The notes under the pieces are model-generated. The model searched no databases. It was not told where the DNA came from and worked only from the letters and a program-made list of their open reading frames with translations. From Rhodospirillales bacterium (lineage in GTDB: Bacteria > Pseudomonadota > Alphaproteobacteria > Rhodospirillales > Shumkoniaceae), in contig JACZKS010000140.1 in assembly GCA_014859895.1 (NCBI GenBank), positions 1 through 51,179 on the forward strand: a DNA stretch of 51,179 bases, read 5' to 3'. The position numbers and the translations under genes were made by a program. Positions 23,400 through 32,439 of the stretch are shown here, piece by piece. Within the stretch, counting starts at the first letter, position 1, and the number at the start of each line of letters is the position of its first letter.

Positions 23400-26075
23400 A
23401 TGCTCGACAAGACCTATCGGCCGGATGAGGTCGAACAAGAAATCTATTCCCTGTGGGAAGGCTCCGGCGCTTTTTCCTGCCAGCCAGGCTCGGATGCCCA
23501 GCCGTTCACCATCGTCATCCCGCCGCCGAATGTCACCGGCAGCCTGCACATGGGACATGCCCTGAACTTCACCATTCAAGACATCCTGATCCGCTACAAC
23601 CGCATGCGCGGCCGGGATGCTTTGTGGCAGCCGGGGACCGACCATGCGGGGATCGCCACCCAGATGGTGGTCGAACGTCAACTCGCCGCCAAGGGCAAGA
23701 CTCGCCACGACCTCGGGCGTGACAAGTTCATCGAACGGGTGTGGGAATGGAAGGCCGAGTCCGGCGGCACCATCACCCACCAGATGCGGCGCCTCGGCAC
23801 GTCGGTCGATTGGGCCCGCGAGCGCTTCACCATGGACGAGGGACTGTCGGCCGCCGTCCGCAAGGTGTTCGTCACCCTCTACAAGCAGGGGCTGATCTAT
23901 AAGGACAAGCGTCTGGTCAACTGGGACCCGATCCTGCACACGGCCATCTCGGATCTTGAGGTGGAGCAGCGCGAGGTCCACGGCAAGATGTGGTACTTCC
24001 GCTATCCGCTGGCGGATGCGCCCGAGCGCTTCATCGTGGTCGGCACCACGCGGCCCGAGACCATGTTGGGCGACACCGCCGTTGCCGTCCATCCCGACGA
24101 CGACCGCTACCGGGCCCTGGTCGGCACGAAATGCGTCCTTCCCATCGTCGACCGGCCGATGCCGATCATTGCCGACGAGTATGCCAACCCCGAGAAGGGG
24201 ACCGGCGCCGTGAAGATCACGCCGGCCCACGACTTCAACGACTTCGAGGTGGGCCGCCGGCACGATCTCGAAATGATCAACGTGCTGGATCACAATGCGC
24301 GGCTCAACGGCAATGCGCCGGAACGCTTTCGCGGGCTGACCGCGCTCGAGGCCCGCGAACTCATCGTCGGCGAGATGGCGACCCTCGGTCTTCTGGAGAA
24401 GATCGAGGACAACCTGATGATGATGCCCTATGGAGACCGGTCGGGTGCCGTGATCGAACCCTGGCTGACCGATCAATGGTTCGTGGACGCCAAGACTCTG
24501 GCCAAGCCCGCGATCGAGGCGGTCAAGGACGGCCGCACCCGGTTCGTGCCCAAGCACTGGGAAAATACTTACTTCGAGTGGATGAACAACATCCAGCCGT
24601 GGTGCATCTCGCGCCAGATCTGGTGGGGTCATCAGGTCCCGGCCTGGTACGGGCCGGACGGCGTGGTCTTCGTCGAAGCCAGCGAGGAGGAGGCACAGGC
24701 CGCGGCGGACAGGCATTACGGAAAGAAGGTCGAACTCAGGCGCGACGGCGATGTGCTGGATACTTGGTTTTCATCCGCCCTGTGGCCGTTCTCGACGCTG
24801 GGTTGGCCCAACGACACGCCGGAGGTCAAGCGCTACTACCCGACCGACGTGCTGGTTACCGGCTTCGACATCATCTTCTTCTGGGTCGCGCGCATGATGA
24901 TGGCTGGCCTGCATTTCATGGGGGAGGTGCCTTTTCACACCGTCTACATCCATGCCCTGGTCCGTGACGAGAAGGGCCAGAAAATGTCGAAATCCAAGGG
25001 CAACGTCATCGACCCGCTGGTCCTGATGAAGCAATACGGAACCGACGCCCTGCGTTTCACCCTGACGGCGCTCGCCGTCCAGGGCCGCGACTTGCGGATG
25101 TCGGAAGGCCGGGTCGAGGGGTACCGGAACTTCGCGACCAAGCTGTGGAACGCGGCGCGCTTCTGCGAGATGAACGGCTGCCAGCCGGTCGCCGGCTTCG
25201 ATCCGAAGGCGTGCCGGCAGACGGTCAATCGCTGGATCGTCGGCAAGCTGGCCGCCACCGCCGCCGAGGTCGAGACGGCGATCGAGGCGTTCCGGTTCAA
25301 CGACGCCGCCTCGGTGCTCTACCATTTCACGTGGGGCACCTTCTGCGACTGGTACCTGGAGTTCACCAAGCCCATCCTTCAGGGTGAGAACGAGGACACC
25401 GAAGCCCGCGCCGAGACGCGCGCCACCACCGCCTGGGTATTGGACCGGCTGCTGCATCTGCTGCACCCGATCATGCCCTACATCACCGAGGAACTGTGGC
25501 GGCGGTTAGCTGAGGATCGTCCGTCGATGCTGATCGCCTCGGCGTGGCCGGCCTTCGGGGCCGGTCTGATCGATGCCGACGCGGCCGCCGAGATGGACTG
25601 GGTGGTGCGCCTGGTTTCGCAGATCCGCGCCGTGCGCTCCGAGATGCGCGTCCCGCCGGGCGCCGAGGTTCCCGTCTATCTGGCGGGCGTTGCGCCGGCC
25701 ACCCGCCAACGCATGGAGGTTCATCACGGCCTGATCGTCCACTTGGCCCGCTTGGCGACGCTCGATGTGGTCGAAATGGGTTCCGATGCCGCCCGCGCGG
25801 TCGCCAAGGGAGCCATCCAGCTTGTCGTTGACGAGGCCACGGCCTTCGTCAACGTCGCCAGCCTCATCGACGTTGCCCAGGAGAAGGCCCGCCTGCAGAA
25901 GGAAATCTCCCGCCTTGACGGAGAAATCGCCAAGTTCGAGAAGAAGCTCGCGAACGAAGGTTTCCTCAGCAAGGCGCCGCCCGAGGTGGTGGAGGAACAG
26001 AAAGAGAAGCGCGCCGAGGCGGTGCTGGCCCGCGACAAGCTGGGGTCGGCCTACCAGAGGCTGGCGGCACTGTAG
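23400..26075 (+). CDS. valS: Valyl-tRNA synthetase
   Basis: 891-residue class I synthetase. The HIGH motif is HMGH at residues 50-53 (TGSLHMGHALN), the editing-domain TTRPETML is near 217, and the KMSKS loop (KMSKSKGN) is near 528. A C-terminal coiled coil (about 820-885, EKARLQKEISRLDGEIAKFE) matches ValRS. An AGAGGA box lies about 10 nt before the ATG. Followed by a strong terminator. Confidence 0.98.
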   Translation: MLDKTYRPDEVEQEIYSLWEGSGAFSCQPGSDAQPFTIVIPPPNVTGSLHMGHALNFTIQDILIRYNRMRGRDALWQPGTDHAGIATQMVVERQLAAKGKTRHDLGRDKFIERVWEWKAESGGTITHQMRRLGTSVDWARERFTMDEGLSAAVRKVFVTLYKQGLIYKDKRLVNWDPILHTAISDLEVEQREVHGKMWYFRYPLADAPERFIVVGTTRPETMLGDTAVAVHPDDDRYRALVGTKCVLPIVDRPMPIIADEYANPEKGTGAVKITPAHDFNDFEVGRRHDLEMINVLDHNARLNGNAPERFRGLTALEARELIVGEMATLGLLEKIEDNLMMMPYGDRSGAVIEPWLTDQWFVDAKTLAKPAIEAVKDGRTRFVPKHWENTYFEWMNNIQPWCISRQIWWGHQVPAWYGPDGVVFVEASEEEAQAAADRHYGKKVELRRDGDVLDTWFSSALWPFSTLGWPNDTPEVKRYYPTDVLVTGFDIIFFWVARMMMAGLHFMGEVPFHTVYIHALVRDEKGQKMSKSKGNVIDPLVLMKQYGTDALRFTLTALAVQGRDLRMSEGRVEGYRNFATKLWNAARFCEMNGCQPVAGFDPKACRQTVNRWIVGKLAATAAEVETAIEAFRFNDAASVLYHFTWGTFCDWYLEFTKPILQGENEDTEARAETRATTAWVLDRLLHLLHPIMPYITEELWRRLAEDRPSMLIASAWPAFGAGLIDADAAAEMDWVVRLVSQIRAVRSEMRVPPGAEVPVYLAGVAPATRQRMEVHHGLIVHLARLATLDVVEMGSDAARAVAKGAIQLVVDEATAFVNVASLIDVAQEKARLQKEISRLDGEIAKFEKKLANEGFLSKAPPEVVEEQKEKRAEAVLARDKLGSAYQRLAAL

Positions 26076-26128
26076 GTAGCGCGCTTCGGTTGGCGTCCGT
26101 GCCGGCCGACGGGATCGCTTTTCAAAGG

Positions 26129-26161
26129 CGGCACGGGACACCGTTTCCGTGCCGTTTTTTT
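26129..26161 (+). terminator. Rho-independent terminator of valS
   Basis: Stem CGGCACGG (26129-26136) with CCGTGCCG (26147-26154) followed by seven T residues (26155-26161). It begins 54 nt after the valS stop. Confidence 0.9.
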
Positions 26162-26182
26162 GCCGGCTTTACGCTTTGATCA

Positions 26183-26211
26183 TTGAAGGATGCGGGAAGA
26201 CGCCATAATTT
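26183..26211 (+). promoter_or_regulatory. Candidate promoter of the ferritin gene
   Basis: TTGAAG (26183-26188) and TAATTT (26206-26211) with a 17-bp spacer. The -10 match is modest, but the element ends inside the Irr-like box, which would let a repressor block it. Confidence 0.35.
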
Positions 26212-26225
26212 AGATTCATTCTAAT
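26209..26225. promoter_or_regulatory. Irr-type iron box (ICE-like) upstream of ferritin
   Basis: TTTAGATTCATTCTAAT matches the inverted-repeat Irr motif TTTAGAA-N3-TTCTAAA at 12 of 14 defined positions. Irr is an alphaproteobacterial regulator that represses iron-storage genes under iron shortage. The box lies 20 bp before the ferritin ATG and covers the likely -10/start region, consistent with repression. Motif knowledge is established; use at this site is inference. Confidence 0.6.
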
Positions 26226-26245
26226 ATGCTCGAAAGGGTCATGTT

Positions 26246-26773
26246 ATGTTGAGCCCCAAACTCCTCAAGCTTTTGAACGCGCAGATCAATCTCGAGTTCT
26301 TCTCGTCCAACATCTACCTGCAGATGGGGGCCTGGGCCGAAAACGAAGGGCTGGTGGGGTGCTCGGCGTTTCTGACCAAGCACGCGGGTGAGGAGATGGG
26401 GCACATGCGGCGCATCTGGAACTACGTCCTGGAGTCGGGCTACATGCCCGTGTTGGGCGCCATCAAGGAAGCGCCCAGCAAGATCAAGGACGTCAAGGCG
26501 CTGTTCGAGGAGGTCTACACGCACGAGCAGCAAGTGACCGCCAAGATCAACGCCTTGGCCCAGGCCGCCTTCGAAGAGAAGGACATGATCACCTTCAACT
26601 TCATGCAATGGTTCGTCGCCGAGCAGCACGAGGAAGAGGCGCTGGCCCGCAACATTCTCGACCGCATCAAGGTCATAGGCTTGGACGGCAAGGGGCTCTA
26701 TTTCATCGACCAGGAAGCCGGCAAGTTCGCGACCGTGAAAGGCGCCGAGGGGGCGGGGGTCTCCGCGACCTGA
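26246..26773 (+). CDS. ftnA: Non-haem ferritin (FtnA type)
   Basis: 175-residue iron-storage ferritin. Every ferroxidase ligand of E. coli FtnA appears at the same residue number: E17, Y24, E49, E50, H53, E94, E126, Q127, E129 and E130. It should oxidise and store Fe(II) in a 24-subunit shell. It is preceded by an Irr-like box and followed by a hairpin that extends into the convergent CoA-transferase gene. An AAAGGG box lies before the ATG. Confidence 0.95.
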   Translation: MLSPKLLKLLNAQINLEFFSSNIYLQMGAWAENEGLVGCSAFLTKHAGEEMGHMRRIWNYVLESGYMPVLGAIKEAPSKIKDVKALFEEVYTHEQQVTAKINALAQAAFEEKDMITFNFMQWFVAEQHEEEALARNILDRIKVIGLDGKGLYFIDQEAGKFATVKGAEGAGVSAT

Positions 26774-26804
26774 CGCTGGCGCTCGTCCGCGCCGCCTTCG
26801 TTCG

Positions 26805-28028
26805 CTACCGGAAAGAAATCGCGGCGCGCTCGGCGATGAGCGCGCCGATTTCTTTTTCGCCGTATCCCAGTTCGCGCAGGACCTCGACGGTATGTTCGCC
26901 GTGGGCCGGGGCCGGCCGCGAGCAGCGCAGCGGCGATGCCGGCAGCGATACCGGTTCGCGCACGAAGCGGTGGCGCCCGGCATAGGCCGACTCCGTTTCC
27001 TGCACGAGGCCGCTGGCCTCGACCACCGGGTCGGCCAGGGCCTCGGCCAGCGAGCGCACTGGCGCCGCCCAGATCCCGGCCTCCTCGGCCAGGGCAAGCG
27101 AAACGGCGAGCGGGCGCGTCCTGAACGCGTCGGCCAGGATCTGGGCGATCTCGTCGCGGTGGGCCTTCATGCCGCGTTCGCTCAGGTAAGCGGCCATCCG
27201 CTCGCCGACCCCCAGCCGGCGCGCCAGGTCGGCCACCCGCGCGGGCGCGGCCAGGCTCATGACGAAGGCGCCATCGGAGGCCTCGTAGGTGCCATAGGGC
27301 GCCGCATGGTCGACGTGGGCGATCCCGGACGGGCTGCGCGGCGCCTGGGGGCCGACGTTCATGATGTAGGAGGCCTCCTGGGCCATCAGGTGCAGCGTGG
27401 AGGACATCATGTCGGCGTGCACTTTCTGGCCTTCGCCGGTGGCGTCGCGATGGCGCAGCGCGCACAGGATGGCGATGACGTTCATGTGCGCGGTGTAGGC
27501 GTCCGGCACGTAGGTGCCGGCCGGCGCCGGCGGCGTGCCGCCGCGCCCGGTCATGGCGGCCAGGCCGCTCAAGGCCTGGATCAGCAGATCCTGGCCACGG
27601 GCGTCGCGCTTGGGACCGTCGGGATCGTAGCCCGAGATCGAGCAATAGATGACGGCGGGATTGAAAAGACGCACCGCATCATAGCCGAACCCCAGGCGGA
27701 CCAGGGCGCCGGGCTTGAAGTTCTCGACCACGATATCGGCCTTGGCGATGAGCCTGCGAGCGATCTCGCGGCCGCCCTCGCTCTTGAGATCGAGCGCGAT
27801 TCCCCGCTGGTTGCGGTTCAGCGTAGTGAAATAGGGGCTGGCCTCGCCGAACGGGCTGTCGAGGTCGCGCACCAGGGTGCGGTTGAGGTCACCGCCGGGC
27901 GATTCGACCTTGACGACGTCGGCGCCAAGCGCGCCGAGGAACTGGGCGGTCAGGGGCCCGGCTGCGAAGTGCGTGAAGGCGGCGACCCTGATACCCGAAA
28001 GAACCCCATCCATTTTGCTGCTTTCCAT
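26805..28028 (-). CDS. CaiB/BaiF-family CoA transferase
   Basis: 407-residue class III CoA transferase. N-terminal VLSGIRVAAFTHFAAGP..., the FGALGADVVKVE-like LGALGADVVKVESPGGD, DIVVENFKPGALVRLG, and the catalytic Asp region (RGQDLLIQALSG) are all present. It moves CoA between carboxylic acids as an interlocked dimer; the donor and acceptor are not readable. The ATG at 28028 has a poor ribosome-binding site, whereas the ATG five codons inward (28013) has GGAA 9 nt upstream, so the start is open. Divergent from ilvD; the 3' end contains the ferritin terminator hairpin. Confidence 0.9.
   Translation of the reverse strand: MESSKMDGVLSGIRVAAFTHFAAGPLTAQFLGALGADVVKVESPGGDLNRTLVRDLDSPFGEASPYFTTLNRNQRGIALDLKSEGGREIARRLIAKADIVVENFKPGALVRLGFGYDAVRLFNPAVIYCSISGYDPDGPKRDARGQDLLIQALSGLAAMTGRGGTPPAPAGTYVPDAYTAHMNVIAILCALRHRDATGEGQKVHADMMSSTLHLMAQEASYIMNVGPQAPRSPSGIAHVDHAAPYGTYEASDGAFVMSLAAPARVADLARRLGVGERMAAYLSERGMKAHRDEIAQILADAFRTRPLAVSLALAEEAGIWAAPVRSLAEALADPVVEASGLVQETESAYAGRHRFVREPVSLPASPLRCSRPAPAHGEHTVEVLRELGYGEKEIGALIAERAAISFR
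26812..26857 (+). terminator. Terminator hairpin after ferritin, inside the CoA-transferase 3' end
   Basis: Arm 26812-26830 pairs with 26839-26855 (17 pairs, a 2-nt bulge, 8-nt loop) and continues as TTTTTCG. It starts 39 nt after the ferritin stop and overlaps the last codons of the convergent gene. Confidence 0.65.
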
Positions 28029-28090
28029 TCGCTCAGATCATTCCCAGATATGCAGCCTAGCAGGCCTTTCGGGATGGGGCGAGGTATGCG

Positions 28091-28112
28091 TCGCGGTCTG
28101 GTCAGACCGCGA
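28091..28112. promoter_or_regulatory. Palindrome between the CoA-transferase gene and ilvD
   Basis: TCGCGGTCT (28091-28099) and AGACCGCGA (28104-28112) are perfect inverted 9-mers around GGTC. The site lies 12 bp upstream of the candidate ilvD -35 and 63 bp from the divergent CoA-transferase start. Either a dimeric regulator's operator or a transcript hairpin. Confidence 0.4.
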
Positions 28113-28123
28113 AAGCCGTCCCT

Positions 28124-28151
28124 TTGATTATCTCCGTCATGGCGGTATGCT
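28124..28151 (+). promoter_or_regulatory. Candidate promoter of ilvD
   Basis: TTGATT (28124-28129), 16-bp spacer, TATGCT (28146-28151); each hexamer matches 4/6. Initiation near 28158 gives a leader of about 30 nt with a GAGGGAAGAAG ribosome-binding region. Confidence 0.4.
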
Positions 28152-28187
28152 CGCCGCCAAACGTATAAAGCCAACGAGGGAAGAAGA

Positions 28188-30038
28188 ATGCCCGAATATC
28201 GCTCGAGGACGACTACGCATGGACGAACCATGGCGGGCGCGCGCGGTCTTTGGCGCGCCACCGGCATGAAGGAAGAAGACTTCGGCAAACCGATCATTGC
28301 CATTGCCAATTCTTTTACCCAATTTGTGCCCGGCCATGTTCACCTGAAGGATCTGGGGCAACTGGTCGCCCGCGAGATCGAGAAGGCCGGCGGGGTCGCC
28401 AAGGAATTCAACACCATCGCGGTGGACGACGGCATCGCCATGGGCCATGGCGGCATGCTCTACAGCCTGCCGTCCCGCGAGATCATTGCCGATTCCGTCG
28501 AGTACATGGTCAACGCCCATACCGCCGACGCCCTGGTGTGCATTTCCAACTGCGACAAGATCACGCCCGGCATGCTGATGGCCGCCATGCGCCTCAATAT
28601 TCCGGCTGTGTTCGTTTCGGGCGGCCCGATGGAGGCCGGCAAGCTGGTCGTCGACGGCAAGGAACGCAAGGTCGATCTCATCGATGCCATGCAGGAAGGC
28701 GCCAATCCCGACAGCAGCGACGAGAAAGCCCACGCTTACGAGGCTGCGGCATGTCCGACCTGCGGTTCGTGCTCGGGCATGTTCACCGCCAATTCGATGA
28801 ATTGCCTGGCCGAGGCGCTGGGACTGGCGTTGCCCGGCAACGGCACCGTCGTCGCCACCCATGCCGATCGGCGCGAGTTGTTCGTGCGGGCGGGGCATTT
28901 GATCGTCGAACTGGCCAAGCGCTATTACGAGCAGGATGACGCCTCCGCGCTGCCGCGCAACATCGCCAGCCATACCAGTTTCGAAAACGCCATGACGCTG
29001 GACATCGCTATGGGCGGATCGACCAACACGGTGCTGCACATCCTGGCGATCGCCCAGGAGGGCGGCATCGACTTCACGCTGAAGGACATCGACCGGCTGT
29101 CGCGCCGGACGCCCAACCTTTGTAAGGTCTCGCCCAGTTCGCAATACCATGTCGAGGACGTCCACCGGGCGGGCGGCATCATGGGGATCCTAGCCGAGTT
29201 GTCGCGCGCCAAGCTCCTGCAAGGTGAGGTTCCGACCGTGCATTCCAAGACCATGTCCGAGGCCCTCGCCCATTGGGACGTCGTGCGCAACAAGGACAAG
29301 CGGGTCAGCGAGTTCTTCCGGGCGGCCCCGGGCGGCAAGCGCACGACGGTGGCATTCAGCCAGGCGAACCGGTACGACGAGCTCGATCTGGACCGTCGGA
29401 CCGGCTGCATCCGCGACGCCGAACATCCCTACAGCGCCGACGGCGGGTTGGCGGTCTTGCATGGCAACGTCGCCGAGAATGGCGCCATCGTGAAGACGGC
29501 GGGGGTGGACGCCAGTATCCTCAAGTTCTCAGGCCCGGCCCGCGTCTGCGAAAGCCAGGAAGAAGCGGTGGCCGCCATTCTGGGCGGTAAAATCAAGGCC
29601 GGCGACGTGGTGGTGGTCCGCTACGAGGGCCCCAAGGGAGGGCCGGGCATGCAGGAGATGCTGTACCCGACCACCTACCTGAAATCCATGGGCCTGGGCA
29701 AAGTTTGCGCGCTGATCACCGACGGTCGCTTCTCGGGCGGGACATCGGGCCTGTCCATCTGCCACGTCTCGCCAGAGGCGGCGGCAGGCGGGGCCATCGG
29801 CCTGATCGAGGAAGGCGACACCGTCATCATCGACATCCCCAACCGGACACTCAACGTGGAGGCCAGCGAGGCGGAACTCGCCAAGCGTCGCGCCGCCATC
29901 GAGAAAAAGGGCGCCAAGGCGTGGCAGCCGACCAAGCGCGAGCGCGTGGTCTCGCAGGCCCTACAGGCCTATGCGGCGCTGACCACCAGCGCCGACAGGG
30001 GTGCGGTGCGCGACGTCAGCCAGGTGCAGCGGCGCTAA
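28188..30038 (+). CDS. ilvD: Dihydroxy-acid dehydratase
   Basis: 616-residue iron-sulfur dehydratase of valine, isoleucine and pantothenate synthesis; it turns 2,3-dihydroxy-3-methyl acids into 2-oxo acids. N-terminal [20 protein letters not shown], cluster cysteines in [11 protein letters not shown] and [11 protein letters not shown], and [20 protein letters not shown] near the C-terminus are diagnostic. Length is that of E. coli IlvD (616). GAGGGAAGAAG precedes the ATG. Single-gene unit ending in a bidirectional terminator. Confidence 0.98.
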   Translation: MPEYRSRTTTHGRTMAGARGLWRATGMKEEDFGKPIIAIANSFTQFVPGHVHLKDLGQLVAREIEKAGGVAKEFNTIAVDDGIAMGHGGMLYSLPSREIIADSVEYMVNAHTADALVCISNCDKITPGMLMAAMRLNIPAVFVSGGPMEAGKLVVDGKERKVDLIDAMQEGANPDSSDEKAHAYEAAACPTCGSCSGMFTANSMNCLAEALGLALPGNGTVVATHADRRELFVRAGHLIVELAKRYYEQDDASALPRNIASHTSFENAMTLDIAMGGSTNTVLHILAIAQEGGIDFTLKDIDRLSRRTPNLCKVSPSSQYHVEDVHRAGGIMGILAELSRAKLLQGEVPTVHSKTMSEALAHWDVVRNKDKRVSEFFRAAPGGKRTTVAFSQANRYDELDLDRRTGCIRDAEHPYSADGGLAVLHGNVAENGAIVKTAGVDASILKFSGPARVCESQEEAVAAILGGKIKAGDVVVVRYEGPKGGPGMQEMLYPTTYLKSMGLGKVCALITDGRFSGGTSGLSICHVSPEAAAGGAIGLIEEGDTVIIDIPNRTLNVEASEAELAKRRAAIEKKGAKAWQPTKRERVVSQALQAYAALTTSADRGAVRDVSQVQRR

Positions 30039-30064
30039 TCGACCGCCGGTCATCTCCGCATTGA

Positions 30065-30099
30065 AAAAGGCGCGGGCCCCGGCGGGGTCCGCGCCTTTT
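30065..30099. terminator. Bidirectional terminator between ilvD and the tartrate-dehydrogenase-like gene
   Basis: A 16-bp stem (30065-30080 with 30084-30099, one G-T pair) with a 3-nt loop. Outer A/T pairs run into GTTTGG on the plus strand and a T-rich flank on the minus strand. It lies between the two convergent stops (30038 and 30121). Confidence 0.85.
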
Positions 30100-30120
30100 G
30101 TTTGGATGCCGTTCGCGTCG

Positions 30121-31179
30121 TCAGAGGGCGTCGGCGATGGCCTTACCCAGGTCTTCAGTCTTCGCCTTGCCGCCCATGTCGGGGGTCATGGCGATCTTTT
30201 CGCGGAGCACCGTCTCAATGGCCTTCATGACGGCGGCTGCGGCGTCGTGATGGCCGAAGTGGTCCAGCATCATCGAGCCCGACCAGATCTGGCCGATCGG
30301 GTTGGCGATGTATTTGCCGGCGATGTCGGGGGCCGAGCCGTGCACCGGCTCGAACATCGAGGGGAACTCGCGTTCCGGGTTGATGTTGGCCGAGGGGGCG
30401 ATCGCGATGGTACCGGTGGTGCCGGGGCCGAGGTCGGACAGGATGTCGCCGAACAGGTTGCTGCCGACCACCACGTCGAACCAGTGCGGGTTGCGTACGA
30501 ACTGCGCGGTCAGGATGTCGATGTGGAACTGGTCGACCTTGATCTCGGGGTACTGCTTGGCCATCTCGCGGACCTGCTCGTCCCAGAACGGCATGGTGAT
30601 CGAGATGCCGTTCGACTTGGTGGCGCTTGTCAGGTGCTTGCGGGGGCGCTTCTGGGCCAGCTCGAAGGCGTAGCGCAGGATGCGGTTGACACCCTTTTTG
30701 GTGAAGACGGTCTCCTGGATGGCGATCTCGTCGTCGGTGCCGACGTACATCCGGCCGCCGGCGTTGGAGTATTCGCCCTCGTTGTTCTCGCGGACCACGT
30801 AATAGTCGATGTCGCCGGGCTTGCGGCCAGCCAGCGGGCAGGGGACGCCCTCGAACAGGCGGACCGGGCGCAGGTTGACGTACTGGCGAAAATCGCGGCG
30901 GATGGGGATCAGAAGCCCCCACAGCGACACATGGTCGGGAACGCCAGGAAAGCCGACGGCGCCCAGGTAGACGGCATCGTGGTTCCGAATGCGATCGAGC
31001 CCGTCCTCCGGCATCATTCGGCCGGTTTTGGCGTAGGTCTCGCAGCTCCAGTCGAAGTGGTCCCACTTGAACTGAATGCCGAACTTGGCGGCGACCGCGT
31101 CCATCACACGGATACCTTCAGGCATCACTTCCTTACCGATGCCGTCCCCGGGGATTACCGCGATCTTGTACGTCTTCAT
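30121..31179 (-). CDS. Tartrate dehydrogenase/decarboxylase-like beta-decarboxylating dehydrogenase
   Basis: 352 residues of the isopropylmalate/isocitrate dehydrogenase superfamily. KIAVIPGDGIGKEV at the N-terminus, YVVRENNEGEYSN, and the metal/NAD region VVGSNLFGDILSDLGPGTTG are conserved; the WDHFDWSCE and GLLIPIRRDFRQYVNLRP segments resemble tartrate dehydrogenase (TtuC) rather than LeuB. It likely oxidises tartrate or D-malate with NAD. I start at the ATG at 31179 (AAGGAAG upstream); the frame runs on to 31323, but that part overlaps xthA. 13 bp after the xthA stop, so co-transcribed with it. Confidence 0.88.
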   Translation of the reverse strand: MKTYKIAVIPGDGIGKEVMPEGIRVMDAVAAKFGIQFKWDHFDWSCETYAKTGRMMPEDGLDRIRNHDAVYLGAVGFPGVPDHVSLWGLLIPIRRDFRQYVNLRPVRLFEGVPCPLAGRKPGDIDYYVVRENNEGEYSNAGGRMYVGTDDEIAIQETVFTKKGVNRILRYAFELAQKRPRKHLTSATKSNGISITMPFWDEQVREMAKQYPEIKVDQFHIDILTAQFVRNPHWFDVVVGSNLFGDILSDLGPGTTGTIAIAPSANINPEREFPSMFEPVHGSAPDIAGKYIANPIGQIWSGSMMLDHFGHHDAAAAVMKAIETVLREKIAMTPDMGGKAKTEDLGKAIADAL

Positions 31180-31192
31180 TTTTTTCTTCCTT

Positions 31193-31972
31193 TCACGACG
31201 TTTCATCCAGATTGCACCAGACCGGGGTATGGTCGGAAGCCTTCTCCCATCCCCTCGGCGTGCGGTCGATACCAGCCCCGGCCAGCCGATCGGTGGCCTG
31301 TGGTGACAGCAGAAAATGGTCAATCCTGAGGCCCTGGTCGCGGGCCCAGGCGCCGGCCCGATAATCCCACCAGGTGTAGCGCCCGGCCTCGATATTCACC
31401 GCCCGGAATGCATCGGTCAACCCGAGATGTAGAAGACGCCGGAAGGCGGCACGGCTGGGCGGCAGGCACAGCGCGTCGTCGGCCCATGCCCGGGGGTCGA
31501 AGACGTCGGCGTCCGCAGGCGCGACGTTATAGTCGCCGCCCAGCACGAATACCTCTTCGCCCACCAGCAGGTCGCGGGCGTGGCGAAGGAGCCTTGCCAT
31601 CCACGCCAACTTATAGGTGTACTTTTCGCTATCCACCGGGTTGCCGTTGGGAAGGTATACCGACGCCACGCGCACCCCGGCGGTCCGTCCTTCCACATAA
31701 CGGGCCTGTTCATCCGTTGGGTCCCCGGGCAATGCCCTGGCCGTCACCTCGATCGGCGTTTTTGAAAGGATGGCCACGCCGTTGTAGGTCTTCTGCCCGG
31801 AGGTGGCGGCACGGTAGCCGGCGCCGGCGATCTCGAGCGCGGGGAACACATCGTCGGTGACCTTGGTTTCCTGCAACAGCACCACGTCGGGTGTGGTGGC
31901 GGCCAGCCAATCGAGAAGATGGGGCAGCCGCGCCTTGACCGAGTTGACGTTCCAGGTGGCGATCTTGATCAC
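31193..31972 (-). CDS. xthA: Exodeoxyribonuclease III
   Basis: 259-residue AP endonuclease/3' exonuclease of base-excision repair. Catalytic elements in order: IATWNVNSVKARL, LLQETKV, GGDYNVAP, RIDHFLLS and SDHTPV, so the Asn, Glu, Asp and His active-site residues are intact. Length fits the family. First gene of a two-gene unit with the tartrate-dehydrogenase-like gene. Confidence 0.96.
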   Translation of the reverse strand: MIKIATWNVNSVKARLPHLLDWLAATTPDVVLLQETKVTDDVFPALEIAGAGYRAATSGQKTYNGVAILSKTPIEVTARALPGDPTDEQARYVEGRTAGVRVASVYLPNGNPVDSEKYTYKLAWMARLLRHARDLLVGEEVFVLGGDYNVAPADADVFDPRAWADDALCLPPSRAAFRRLLHLGLTDAFRAVNIEAGRYTWWDYRAGAWARDQGLRIDHFLLSPQATDRLAGAGIDRTPRGWEKASDHTPVWCNLDETS

Positions 31973-32145
31973 GCTTCCTCTCTAATCGCGCCAACCCCCA
32001 GGCGTAAAGAGGCAAGATGAAACGACGGACGAAAATGAGGGCCACGGTTGACCAAATCCGACGCCCGCAACTGACGGTTTCGCGGTGCCCACTCTAAGGT
32101 TAGACTTTCGATCGGAGGGATGTCGCATGCCGGAAGGGGAACTGG

Positions 32146-32439
32146 ATGTCGGAACTCATGGTACAACTCGTGGCGCGCCTGACCATTCATGAGTACCTGC
32201 TTGAAGTGATGTACGCCAACCTCGCCGTCAACGCCGAGGATCCGATGGCCTTCGCCGAGGCGTTCGGCAGCCATCTGATCGAGCGGACGAAGAGCCATAT
32301 GGCGCCTCCGCTCGATGCCCTGGGTCTCGATCGCGAATTCAATGCTGAAGTACAACGCGAAACCATCAGGATGATGCAGGAATTCGCCCGGCGGATGCGC
32401 GAACGAGTGGCTGAACAGCCGGGGGAAACGGATGACTAG
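32146..32439 (+). CDS. Small helical protein of unknown function
   Basis: 97 residues, no family recognised. It has a good ribosome-binding site (GGAAGGGG about 6 nt before the ATG). Composition suggests an all-helical cytosolic protein: IHEYLLEVMYANLAV, then EAFGSHLIERTKSHM, then QRETIRMMQEFARRMRERV, with a charged tail. No signal peptide or membrane helix. It overlaps the convergent cbiO gene by 4 bp at the stops. Real gene status rests on the start site and helical periodicity. Confidence 0.6.
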   Translation: MSELMVQLVARLTIHEYLLEVMYANLAVNAEDPMAFAEAFGSHLIERTKSHMAPPLDALGLDREFNAEVQRETIRMMQEFARRMRERVAEQPGETDD

